From: Chaenocephalus aceratus
Lineage: Eukaryota > Chordata > Actinopteri > Perciformes > Channichthyidae
Length of the DNA stretch: 64,000 bases
NCBI GenBank assembly: GCA_023974075.1
Contig: CM043785.1
Coordinates: forward strand, 23,067,169 to 23,131,168
Direction of reading: 5' to 3'
Shown here: positions 21,174 to 31,585 of the stretch, piece by piece
Layout of the letters: the number at the start of each line of letters is the position of its first letter
Numbering within the stretch: the stretch's first letter is position 1
The notes under the pieces: generated by a model
What the model was told of the DNA's origin: nothing
Seen by the model: the letters and a program-made list of their open reading frames with translations, nothing else
Databases searched by the model: none
Translations under genes and position numbers: made by a program

Positions 21174-22472
21174 TGGCCATTTCATCCACACCTCACGACT
21201 CCCATCAAAAGTGATTGAAATGTACAGGAATCTGTACATTTCATCCACATTTGACGACCCGAGCAGGGTGACTTTGTTACCCAGGAATAAGTGTCTGAAA
21301 GTCGGGGAAGATTACTTTAAACACAGGGTACACATGGCTGTATTACCCAGCAATTAGTGTGTGAAAGATGGGTAAGTTTGCTGTGAATTTAAGGGAGATA
21401 TGGCCCTTTCAAACAGGGAGATGTACACGGCTTTATTACCCAGGAATAAGTGTCTTAAAGTCGGGGAAGATTACTTAAATGCATGGTGCACATGGCTGTA
21501 TTACCCATGAGTTAGTGTGTGAAAGCTGGGTAAGTTTGATGTGAATTTAAGGAAGATATGGCCATTTCATCCACACCTCACGACTCCCATCAAAAGTGAT
21601 TGAAATGTACAGGAATCTGTACATTTCATCCACATTTGACGACCCGAGCAGGGTGACTTTGTTACCCAGGAATAAGTGTCTGAAAATCGGGGAAGATTAC
21701 TTTAAACACAGGGTACACATGGCTGTATTACCCAGCAATTAGTGTGTGAAAGATGGGTAAGTTTGCTGTGAATTTAAGGGAGATATGGCCCTTTCAAACA
21801 GGGAGATGTACACGGCTTTATTACCCAGCAATAAGTGTCTTAAAGTCGGGGAAGATTACTTTAAATGCATGGTGCACATGGCTGTATTACCCATGAGTTA
21901 GTGTGTGAAAGCTGGGTAAGTTTGATGTGAATTTAAGGAAGATATGGCCATTTCATCCACACCTCACGACTCCCATCAAAAGTGATTGAAATGTACAGGA
22001 ATCTGTACATTTCATCCACATTTGACGACCCGAGCAGGGTGACTTTGTTACCCAGGAATAAGTGTCTGAAAGTCGGGGAAGATTACTTTAAACACAGGGT
22101 ACACATGGCTGTATTACCCAGCAATTAGTGTGTGAAAGATGGGTAAGTTTGCTGTGAATTTAAGGGAGATATGGCCCTTTCAAACAGGGAGAAGTACACG
22201 GCTTTATTACCCAGGAATAAGTGTCTTAAAGTCGGGGAAGATTACTTTAAATGCATGGTGCACATGGCTGTATTACCCATGAGTTAGTGTGTGAAAGCTG
22301 GGTAAGTTTGATGTGAATTTAAGGAAGATATGGCCATTTCATCCACACCTCACGACTCCCATCAAAAGTGATTGAAATGTACAGGAATCTGTACATTTCA
22401 TCCACATTTGACGACCCGAGCAGGGTGACTTTGTTACCCAGGAATAAGTGTCTGAAAGTCGGGGAAGATTAC
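21174..22472 (+). repeat. Satellite array A, 385-386-bp units
   Basis: Units begin at TGGCCATTTCATCCAC at 21174, 21559, 21945 and 22331; the fourth is partial. Units differ at only a few bases. Each unit holds one exact 28-bp palindrome (12-bp arms TGAAATGTACAG and complement around GAAT), at 21216, 21601, 21987 and 22373, and TTACCCA/TGGGTAA inverted pairs. Noncoding. Confidence 0.9.
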
Positions 22473-22543
22473 TCAGGGTATACAGGACTTTCACCCTCCC
22501 CCGTTGGCACTTAGCCGTTTTTCGAGAATCATCCATACATACC
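22473..22543 (+). repeat. Junction segment J
   Basis: CAGGGTATACAGGACTTTCA through GAGAATCATCCATAC recurs at 31125-31190. After CATCCATACATA the second end module starts, whereas at 31190 the sequence runs into TTCCATAACATG. J therefore looks interrupted by a second copy of the element, or duplicated with it. Confidence 0.7.
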
Positions 22544-22725
22544 TTAGGGACCAGAGGGTACAATGGTTGGACATTTACTACCGGCCGCGGTCTGCCTAGT
22601 GCCAGGGTCCATATAACCGACCGCAATGCATAGCGGGAAGTCGGTTATATAGACATCAACAAAATAAGTGTTTAACGGTGACTAGTTTATGCGGGGAAAA
22701 GAGTGCTCAAAATCGGATTCAACTG
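22544..22725 (+). repeat. Second end module T1'
   Basis: CCTTAGGGACCAGAGGGTAC onwards repeats 20992-21173 with hardly a change, including the ATATAACCGAC / GTCGGTTATAT pair (22611-22650). Confidence 0.8.
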
Positions 22726-23285
22726 GCCATTTCATCCACACCTCACGACTCCCATTAAAAGTGATTGAAATGTACAGGAATCTGTACATTTCATCCATAT
22801 TTGATGACCCGTCATGGGTGACTTTCTTCCCCAGGAATTAGTGTCTGAAAGCTGGGTAAGATTACTTTAAATACTGGGTACACATGGCTTCATTACCCAT
22901 GAATTAGTGTGTGAAAGCTGGGTAAGTTTGATGTGAATTTAAGGGAGATATGGTCATTTCATCCACACCTGAATACTCCCATCAAAAGTGATTGAAATGT
23001 ACAGGAATCTGTCCATTTCAATCACATTTGATGACCCGTCCAGGGTGACTTTCTTCCCCAGGAATTAGTGTCTGAAAGCTGGGTAAGATTACTTTAAATG
23101 CAGTGTGCACATGGCTGTATTACCCAGCAATTAGTGTGTGAAAGATGGGTAAGTTTGATGTGAATTTAAGGAAGATATGGCCATTTCATCCACACCTCAC
23201 GACTCCCATACAAAGTGATTGAAATGTACAGGACTCTGTCCATTTCATCCACATTTCACGACCCGTCAAGGGTGGCTTTCTTAAC
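22726..23285 (+). repeat. Satellite array B, about 226-bp units
   Basis: Units start at about 22726, 22951 and 23178. They are shorter relatives of array A units. The first keeps the exact 28-bp palindrome (22766-22793); later units have CTGTCCATTTCA, one mismatch in the right arm. TTACCCA...TGGGTAA pairs with about 17-19 bp between are present. Confidence 0.85.
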
Positions 23286-23580
23286 CAATATGTACACCGA
23301 CAAAGCCACCTCTTCGGGGCCGCTCCAAGACCCCCAAAACACGGACGCAGCAGCCCCAGCATCTCTCCCTGACATGAGCAAACAGGTTATTTCAGACTTC
23401 CATGAAATACCCCGGGGAAAAGCACCTCTCTGTGGCCGCTCCAAGACCCCCAAAACACGGACTAAGGAGCTCCAGGATCTCTCCCTGACATAAGTACTTC
23501 CAGAACCTCGCGCACCTTGGGTCCCCGGGCCCCCGAACTTAAGCACTCCCCCACGGACTAAACCAAGATGATCACACCCT
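23286..23580 (+). repeat. Spacer with two copies of a GC-rich 28-bp word
   Basis: CTCCAAGACCCCCAAAACAC occurs near 23323 and 23440 with similar surroundings (GGCCGCT before, CGGAC after; CTCTCCCTGACAT follows each). It bridges satellites B and C. No coding sequence is seen. Confidence 0.6.
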
Positions 23581-24640
23581 CAAGAATCTCGTGCCCCTGG
23601 GAATCTTAAAGGGGGGTGTATTTTGCGGTGCTTAATCGTCCGCCCATCGGCACCCATAGTCGGCCTTCTTCACAGCAGCAGCACCCAACCTCCATGGAGG
23701 ATTTTTCTCGTGCCCCTGGCAACACTTAAAGGGGGTCTACTTTGCGGTGCTTTACCGTCCGCCCATCGGCACCCATAGTCGGCCTTCTTGATAGCAGCAC
23801 CACCCACCCTTCAGTGGAGGATTTTTCTCGTGCCCCTGGCAACACTTAAAGGGGGTCTACTTTGCGGTGCTTTACCGTCCGCCCATCGGCACCCATAGTC
23901 GGCCTTCTTGACAGCAGCACCACCCACCCTTCAGTGGAGGATTTTTCTCGTGCCCCTGGCAACACTTAAAGGGGGTCTACTTTGCGGTGCTTTACCGTCC
24001 GCCCATCGGCACCCATAGTCGGCCTTCTTGACAGCAGCACCACCCACCCTTCAGTGGAGGATTTTTCTCGTGCCCCTGGCAACACTTAAAGGGGGTCTAC
24101 TTTGCGGTGCTTTACCGTCCGCCCATCGGCACCCATAGTCGGCCTTCTTGACAGCAGCACCACCCACCCTTCAGTGGAGGATTTTTCTCGTGCCCCTGGC
24201 AACACTTAAAGGGGGTCTACTTTGCGGTGCTTTACCGTCCGCCCATCGGCACCCATAGTCGGCCTTCTTGACAGCAGCACCACCCACCCTTCAGTGGAGG
24301 ATTTTTCTCGTGCCCCTGGCAACACTTAAAGGGGGTCTACTTTGCGGTGCTTTACCGTCCGCCCATCGGCACCCATAGTCGGCCTTCTTGACAGCAGCAC
24401 CACCCACCCTTCAGTGGAGGATTTTTCTCGTGCCCCTGGCAACACTTAAAGGGGGTCTACTTTGCGGTGCTTTACCGTCCGCCCATCGGCACCCATAGTC
24501 GGCCTTCTTGACAGCAGCACCACCCACCCTTCAGTGGAGGATTTTTCTCGTGCCCCTGGCAACACTTAAAGGGGGTCTACTTTGCGGTGCTTTACCGTCC
24601 GCCCATCGGCACCCATAGTCGGCCTTCTTCACAGCACCAC
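23581..24640 (+). repeat. Array C, 120-bp tandem repeat
   Basis: Eight units start with ATTTTTCTCGTGCCCCTGGC at 23701 and every 120 bp to 24541, after one divergent unit from 23581. The units from 23821 to 24540 look identical on reading. Each holds TTTACCGTCCGCCCATCGGC. Two diverged C units reappear at 31270-31470. Such homogeneity implies recent expansion or gene conversion. There are no spacers, so this is not a CRISPR array. Confidence 0.95.
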
Positions 24641-24873
24641 CTGCCCTGCTGGAGGTTCACACTTTAACTTTTTTTACCCTCTTCTACCTTACAAATCATC
24701 CCACACTTGAGCACTCCTCACTCAGACTAAACACCTCCATGCTACCACCAGAACCAGAATATCGTGCCCCTGGAGATCTTAAAGGAAAAAAAACCATAGT
24801 GGGCTTTAAAAACAGAAGACTTAGTAATTTTAACAAACTTTATTTACAGTAATATTGACAGTAATAAATACAT
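24641..24873 (-). other. 3' flank of recombinase gene
   Basis: On the minus strand this follows the stop codon at 24874. TTTACTGTAAATAAAGTTTG near 24850-24830 contains AATAAA, a plausible polyadenylation signal for the recombinase transcript. Confidence 0.5.
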
Positions 24874-27247
24874 TCACACAGGATATAAAGTATTTACAAG
24901 GGGACTGATTACAACAACACACTGCATATTTACAAGTTGATCACTGGCAAAAGTGGGTGAAGTTGGGGCAGAGTATGGCACCCTCTCTTCACCCATGTCT
25001 GAGGGGCTGTGTTCGGCCAGTGACTGGTCCCTCGTCGCTCGCCAAGCGTTGACATGTCTTGGTAGGGAGTCTTGGTAGGGAGCCGGGCTGTGCTCCTCTC
25101 CAGAGATGTCACTGTCGATGTCAATACCCGCAAAAGTGTCTTCATTTCCCGCTGCTACTGCTGTCGATGCCGCCGCCGCTGCTTGCAGTGACTCTGTGAA
25201 GAGCAACCGAATGTCCGCAGCCTCCTTCAAAGAAGGATTATTCGCGTAAAATTTGTCCGCAGTTGCAGTGTTGTGACACATGAAATCACTCACTCGTTGG
25301 CGGTTGCCTTTGTCTTGAAACCTCTTCGCATTATCGGCGTGGACTGTGCGGAGGTCGGTGAAGTTAATGGGACCGTGGAGCCCCACATCAGCCCATGCCA
25401 ACCTCAGGGAGTAGGCAAGCTTCCTGAACGGGTTCTTCCCCTCTGTGTATAGAAAGTAACGGCTCTGGGTGCAGGTCAGCGTACCCTGGATTTCCAGCCA
25501 CCTCTTCATCCATCCAAATTCTTCTACGGTGAGGTACAGCTGCGCTTCCCCGAACGCGTTGGCCGTCTTGTGGTTGCTTACCTGTTATGACAGAGTTAGA
25601 GAGTGTCAATACAATGTCAATCATGCATATAACTGCCAGAATAAATGCATTGATTAATAGCACTCACATGAACCAGGTAGCCGAAGGCAGTGCCAGTTGT
25701 ATCCGCCTTTCGGACCTCGGCGTTGGTCATGTTGGAGTAGACCCCCGGACGATGGCCGTAAATGCAGCTCCAATGAAGAGTCATATACCCATAGAGCAGG
25801 GTCCGGGTTGCGGTAGTCGGATTGCTGGCCATCACATCCAGGAGCTGAGGGATGCGAGTGGTGGTCGAAGTCAAGCATGTCATTAGGTCGTTGTGGCTCG
25901 GCAGACCTTCCATCTTGTCACGCTTCACTTGCATCTGGTGGATAAGTACTTTTCTCTTCAGGGACTTCAAGATGGCAACTACTTCCCATTGATTAAAATC
26001 ATGTCGGTTTGGCTGAGCCTGCTCCCCTTGCACGGTGTGTCGGCCATGTACTTGAGAAAGTGTGATATATTCTTGATGTAGAAGTCGGAGGTCGTGACCT
26101 GAAGGCTTGACTTCATCAGGCTCCGGGACCACCCACGTATCCTCTTGAGATCCCTCAAAAAGAGCCAGTCAGACAGGCGATTGAACCCGTGAGCCATGAA
26201 ACTTAGGAACGACTTCACTCTGCTCAGTTTGGAAACTGTGTTTTCCTGGAGCCTCACTGGTGGGTCGATACCTGCATAATGCTCCCGGTATCCTTGAAGA
26301 TACTCCTCTGTGAAATATAAACAGTACTTTAATGACAACACATCGTGTGTTACAGAAACTGCATGTGTCACATAGCCAACACACTTACCCATGACCCGTG
26401 GGAATGTGATGTCCCGCATTATATTTCCCCGGCCCCTGCCCCGGAACCAGGGGGAATGGATGGGAGGGGAGGTTGACGAGGCCTCGGTATGCATGGATGC
26501 AGGCTCTGAGGAGCTGGATGAATGTGTGTGAGAGCCAGTGGGGGACTCGCTGCAGGCGGGAATGGGAGACTTGCTGCAGGAGGGACCTTTCGACTTGGAC
26601 AGCCTCGTTGGTGTCGACTCTGTTCGGGGTCGTTTCTTCAGAATGACCCGCTCTCGTTCCTCCCGATCGAACGCGGGCATGTCCCCGGCCCGCTGATCCA
26701 TCCTCTGTCGCTTGTGCTTTATCCTCTGCTGCAACTTGCAGCGCAGGGATTTCACCTCAGCAGCATATATGTCCCGCTGAGCCCTCACTGCGTTTGCCTC
26801 CAGCCTCCATTCTTTGCAGTCCGGGTTGTCACATTCATTCACCGGGGACAAGGGTGGAGGTTGTGACAGTATATCGTCGTCTGCCACCATGTCAACAGCC
26901 CAAGCGGTAATCATTTCTATGGTGGGGTTTGTCATTCGGAGTTCATAAAGCTCCTTCTTGGCCACTGTCATTTTCAGTTTATTTCGAACCACATGTAGTT
27001 CCTCCCGGGCCAGCTCAACATGGTCTCTGGCCAAGTGGCGATCCAGCCTTGTGCCCCGGTACTCGCATCCCAGAATGGTACAGGGATGGAGCCTAATGTT
27101 GGTCCGTCCGTCGGCCAACAACAGCAGAATTTTTCTTTCAACCAAGTTACGCACACCATGGCGCCTCTGCAGGTGCTTGCTCAGGGCACGGTAGGAACTA
27201 TTACAGATCGGACAACGGACCGCCATCCGACCTGTATTCTTGAGCAT
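24874..27247 (-). pseudogene. Zinc-finger tyrosine recombinase, Crypton-like, three exons
   Basis: Exons on the minus strand: 27247-26389, 26307-25668, 25581-24874. Both introns (81 and 86 nt) have GT-AG ends (GGTAAGTG, TTTCACAG; GTGAGTGC, ATAACAG) and keep frame. N-terminus: two C2H2 fingers (CPICNSSYRALSKHLQRRH; CTILGCEYRGTRLDRHLARDH), then a basic linker and a Ser/Pro-rich segment. Recombinase residues: SFLSFMAHGFNRLSDWL (N-terminal core-binding type), YGHRPGVYSNMTNAEV (catalytic R), VSNHKTANAFG (K), FTDLRTVHA (second R, preceded by T rather than H), SDFMCHNTATADKFYA (H and nucleophile Y). One frameshift in exon 2 near 26000 breaks it. Role by family: DNA strand exchange for integration or excision. 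A CryptonV-type origin is my best guess. Confidence 0.7.
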
Positions 27248-27489
27248 TTCGGTACCGGGAAATGTCACCAGAATCGTGGGTAAAAAAGAAGGAAGCGTGA
27301 AAAGACTCACGAAAGATGCACTCAGCTTATTTTCAAACCGGTGTTTGTTTTCATTTGCATCATGGTGCGGTGTCCCATTTAGGCACTCGTTAAGCGGGCA
27401 GAGATCCCTGTAATCTCCCCTCACGTTCCTCCAGAGTCTGGTTCTCCCAAAGGATACCCGACAGTTTCGGGTACGACAACGTGGGGATA
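27248..27489 (-). other. 5' flank of recombinase gene
   Basis: The frame stays open upstream of the chosen ATG to 27547 but the residues are low-similarity and run into array D, so they are not claimed as coding. A further 5' exon is possible. No TATA box is obvious. Confidence 0.35.
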
Positions 27490-28275
27490 ACAGTACCCTC
27501 CGGGCGATCCGTCCCCCAGGGGGACGGAGGCATTGAACCCCTCTCACCTGCTCCCGGAGGAGGCAGGGGAGTCAGGGGAGTCAGGTACCCAGAGGGCGCA
27601 TGGTGGACGGCCAGGGCGAGGCCGCCACACCGCGCTGGAGTCAGGGTCCCGGTGAGGCGCAGGACAGAGAACCCGGCAGTAGCCTCCAGCAGACCCCCGC
27701 GCGGTTCCCTCAGAAGAGGTGGAGAGGCGGGTGTTTCCATCTGCTGGCGGGTTGCCGGGGTAACAGCATCCTCCGGGGAGGCATTGAACCCCTCTCACCT
27801 GCTCCCGGAGGAGGCAGGGGAGTCAGGGGAGTCAGGTACCCAGAGGGCGCACGGTGGACGGCCAGGGCGAGGCCGCCACACCGCGCTGGAGTCAGGGTCC
27901 CGGTGAGGCGCAGGACGGAGCACCCGGCAGTAGCCTCCAGCAGACCCCCGCGCGGTTCCCTCGTCCCTCGGAAGAGGTGGAGAGGCGGGTGTTTCCATCT
28001 GCTGGCGGGTTGCCGGGGTAACAGCATCCTCCGGGGAGGCATTGAACCCCTCTCACCTGCTCCCGGAGGAGGCAGGGGAGTCAGGGGAGTCAGGTACCCA
28101 GAGGACGCACGGTGGACGGCCAGGGCGAGGCCGCCACACCGCGCTGTAGTCAGGGTCCCGGTGAGGCGCAGGACGGAGCACCCGGCAGTAGCCTCCAGCA
28201 GACCCCCGCGCGGTTCCCTCGTCCCTCGGAAGAGGTGGAGAGGCGGGTGTTTCCATCTGCTGGCGGGTTGCCGGG
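27490..28275 (+). repeat. Array D, GC-rich 258-273-bp tandem repeat
   Basis: Three units start with ACAGTACCCTCCGGG / ACAGCATCCTCCGGGGAGGC at 27490, 27763 and 28021. The first is longer because of an extra GATCCGTCCCCCAGG segment. The array is CpG-rich, unlike its surroundings, and sits just upstream of the minus-strand recombinase gene, so it could act as its CpG promoter. Long open frames on both strands here simply reflect the repeat and high GC. Confidence 0.85.
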
Positions 28276-28900
28276 GAGAACGCCCTTAACGTTGTGTGAG
28301 AACCATGATTGGGGGTCATACAGGCAACCATTTTAGCCGAAAATAGTGTCTCGTTATTCCGTGACAACTCCCCTTGCATTCATCCAGAGTGAAAATGGAT
28401 AAAATGTATCCGAAAATAGTGTTCCATAAGGCGGGTAGAGTCCCCTGACAACTCCCCCTACCTCCCTCCAGAGTCGGAAAAAGTATAAGTCAACTTTTGG
28501 AAGAACCAGAGAAAAGGGTGAAAATGGATAAATTGTATCCGAAAATAGTGTTCCATAAGGCGGGTAGAGTCCCCTGACAACTCCCCCTACCTCCCTCCAG
28601 AGTCGGAAAAAGTATAAGTTAACTTTTTGGAAGAACCATAGAAAAGGGTGAAAATGGATAAAATGTATCCGAAAATAGTGTTCCATATGGCGGGTAGAGT
28701 CCCCTGACAACTCCCCTACCTTCCTCCAGAGTCGGAAAAAGTATAAGTTAACTTTTTGGAAGAACCATAAAAAAGGGTGAAAATGGATAAAATGTATCCC
28801 AAAATAGTGCCTCTTGAGGCGGGTAGAGTACCCTGACAACTCCCCTTGACTTCCTCCAGACACCAGTTTGAAAACTTAAAGTTTTGTGAGAACCATGATT
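28276..28900 (+). repeat. Array E, 129-130-bp tandem repeat
   Basis: Units beginning GAAAATGGATAAA start at 28391, 28520, 28650 and 28779, each with CCGAAAATAGTG-like and GGCGGGTAGAGTCCCCTGAC blocks. The array is flanked on both sides by GTGAGAACCATGATTGGGGG (28297 and 28887). Confidence 0.9.
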
Positions 28901-29340
28901 GGGGGTCCTCCTGGCAACAATTTCATCCGATCCAAAGTGCTCCTGAGGCGGATACATTCTTCCATGATTTCCCCATCATGTGAAAATAGCTCGTTTTTTT
29001 CTAAGTGCTCTCAAAAACCGGGTTTCCGATTTCGTGCAGATTGTAGCTTGGAAAAGATGAATGAATTTTTTGGACGGAGGAGGGGAGCTCTGGTTTCCCC
29101 TCTCCGTTGTAAATTGCAACGGGGGAGTGCAAAAGTGTCCGGGGCTTCGTCCCGAAGCGCCGAAGACTTGACCCCCTCCCCCGTTTTTCCAGAATTTTCA
29201 AAAACTTCATTTTTGATTATTTTAACATATAATTGACCGTTTTCTTTACTTTCTTTTGCTTTCCACGGGTGGGGACGCATGGCAGGCCGCCTATGAGCTT
29301 CCAAATTCGGCCTGGAACCTCCGGGAATTATGGGTTAAGC
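28901..29340. other. Single-copy spacer inside the satellite element
   Basis: About 440 bp between arrays E and F. It contains short inverted sequences (CCCCTCTCCGTTG with CAACGGGGGAG, 29097-29128). No open frame with recognisable motifs. Confidence 0.4.
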
Positions 29341-31124
29341 TCCATATACTGACGACTCCCATTAAAAATGCATGAAATGTACAGGAATCTGTCCATTTCA
29401 ATCACATTCGATGACCCCATTAAAAATGCATGAAATGTACAGGAATCTGTCCATTTCAATCACATTCGACGACCCCATTAAAAATGCATGAAATGTACAG
29501 GAATCTGTCCATTTCAATCACATTCGACGACCCGTCCAGGGTGACTTTGTTACCCAGGAATTAGTGTCTGAAAGCTGGGTAAGATTACTTTAAATACAGG
29601 GTGCACATGGCTGTATTACCCATGAATTAGTGTGTGAAAGCTGGGTAAGTTTGATGTGAATTTAAGGGAGATATGGTCATTTCATCCACACCTGAATACT
29701 CCCATCAAAAATGCATGAAATGTACAGGAATCTGTCCATTTCAATCACATTCGACGACCCCATTAAAAATGCATGAAATGTACAGGAATCTGTCCATTTC
29801 AATCACATTCGACGACCCGTCCAGGGTGACTTTGTTACCCAGGAATTAGTGTCTGAAAGCTGGGTAAGATTACTTTAAATACAGGGTGCACATGGCTGTA
29901 TTACCCATGAATTAGTGTGTGAAAGCTGGGTAAGTTTGATGTGAATTTAAGGGAGATATGGTCATTTCATCCACACCTGAATACTCCCATCAAAAATGCA
30001 TGAAATGTACAGGAATCTGTCCATTTCAATCACATTCGACGACCCCATTAAAAATGCATGAAATGTACAGGAATCTGTCCATTTCAATCACATTCGACGA
30101 CCCGTCCAGGGTGACTTTGTTACCCAGGAATTAGTGTCTGAAAGCTGGGTAAGATTACTTTAAATACAGGGTGCACATGGCTGTATTACCCATGAATTAG
30201 TGTGTGAAAGCTGGGTAAGTTTGATGTGAATCTAAGGGAGATATGGCCCTTTCAAACACACCTGAATACTCCCATCAAAAATGCATGAAATGTACAGGAA
30301 TCTGTCCATTTCAATCACATTCGACGACCCCATTAAAAATGCATGAAATGTACAGGAATCTGTCCATTTCAATCACATTCGACGACCCGTCCAGGGTGAC
30401 TTTGTTACCCAGGAATTAGTGTCTGAAAGCTGGGTAAGATTACTTTAAATACAGGGTGCACATGGCTGTATTACCCATGAATTAGTGTGTGAAAGCTGGG
30501 TAAGTTTGATGTGAATTTAAGGGAGATATGGCCCTTTCAAACACACCTGAATACTCCCATCAAAAATGCATGAAATGTACAGGAATCTGTCCATTTCAAT
30601 CACATTTGATGACCCGTCCAGGGTGACTTTCTTACCCAGGAATTAGTGTCTGAAAGCTGGGTAAGATTACTTTAAATACAGGGTGCACATGGCTGTATTA
30701 CCCATGAATTAGTGTGTGAAAGCTGGGTAAGTTTGATGTGAATTTAAGGAAGATATGGCCCTTTCAAACACACCTCACGACTCCCATCAAAAGTGATTGA
30801 AATGTACAGGAATCTGTACATTTCATCCACATTTGACGACCCGAGCAGGGTGACTTTGTTACCCAGGAATAAGTGTCTGAAAGCCGGGGAAGATTACTTT
30901 AAACACAGGGTGCACATGGATGTATTACCCAGCAATCAGTGTGTGAAAGCTGGGTAAGATTGATGTGAATTTAAGGAAGATATGGCCCTTTCAAACACAC
31001 CTCACGACTCCCATCAAAAGTGATTGAAATGTACAGGAATCTGTACATTTCATCCACATTTGACGACCCGAGCAGGGTGACTTTGTTACCCAGGAATAAG
31101 TGTCTGAAAGCCGGGGAAGATTAC
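29341..31124 (+). repeat. Satellite array F, higher-order 285-bp units
   Basis: Basic 58-59-bp words (ATTAAAAATGCATGAAATGT) are repeated two or three times, then a 226-bp satellite segment with ACCCGTCCAGGGTGACT (29530, 29815, about 30101, 30384, 30612). This gives a higher-order period of about 285 bp. The last two units (from 30770) revert to the array A type, with exact 28-bp palindromes at 30798-30825 and 31025-31052. Orientation is the same as arrays A and B. Confidence 0.85.
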
Positions 31125-31585
31125 TCAGGGTATACAGGACTTTCACCCTCCCCCGTTGGCACTTAGCCGTTTTTCGAGAATCATCCATACTTCCATAACA
31201 TGAGACCCCCGAACCCCGGAATTAAGCACTCCCCAACGGACTAAACCCAGATGTTCACACCCTCCAGAACTTAATGCCCCTGGTGAGTCAGAAAAGAGGT
31301 GTATTTTGCAGTTCTTTATCGTCCGCTCATCGGCACCCATAGTCGGCCTCTTTCACAGCAGCAGCACCCACCCTCCATGGAGGGTATTCTCGTGCCCCTG
31401 GCAACACTTGAAGGGGGTGTATTTTGCGGTGCTTTATCGTCCGCCCATCGGCACCCATAGTCGGTCCAGTCGCTGACAGGTACTTGACATCGGAGGTTGA
31501 CATCGCATTTCCATTGAGCGGACATGCGTACATCTGAAGGGCAAGTTCCACGGTACCTCCGTCTCTAAGGCTGACATTTGCCTTA
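31125..31585 (+). repeat. Right end: second J, two C-like units, terminal segment
   Basis: 31125-31190 repeats J. 31270-31470 contains two diverged 120-bp units (CGTCC, CTCATCGGCACCCATAGTCG). The terminal 115 bp carry two TTGACATCG words and CCACGGTACCTCCGTCTC (31548-31565), the reverse complement of a T1-like start. The DIRS RT resumes immediately after. Confidence 0.65.

Larger units (their letters stand above)
20992..31585 (-). mobile_element. 10.6-kb satellite-armed element with Crypton-like recombinase
   Basis: The insertion is defined by DIRS RT codons on both sides and by CATA at 20988-20991 and 31586-31589 (a 4-bp duplication or microhomology). From left: end module T1, satellite A, junction J, second end module, satellite B, 120-bp array C, recombinase gene (minus), GC-rich array D, array E, satellite F, a second J and C-like units. 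Left and right arms share sequence in direct orientation. T1 (CCCTAGGGACCAGAGG) and 31548-31570 (reverse complement CCTTAGAGACGGAGG) form a weak subterminal inverted repeat. Class: Crypton-like by its gene; the satellite arms are not a feature I know for Cryptons. Confidence 0.6.

Noticed and set aside
23701..24660. CRISPR-like array
   Set aside because: The 120-bp units are directly adjacent with no unique spacers, no cas genes are present, and the genome is eukaryotic.
27600..28289. Long overlapping open frames on both strands in the GC-rich region
   Set aside because: They repeat with the 258-bp unit of array D, have arginine/proline/glycine-rich composition and no domain. High GC lowers stop-codon frequency, so these are not genes.
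28354..28863. 169-codon open frame on the minus strand over array E
   Set aside because: It consists of the same peptide repeated with the 130-bp unit (FYPFSPFS-type). Satellite sequence, not a gene.
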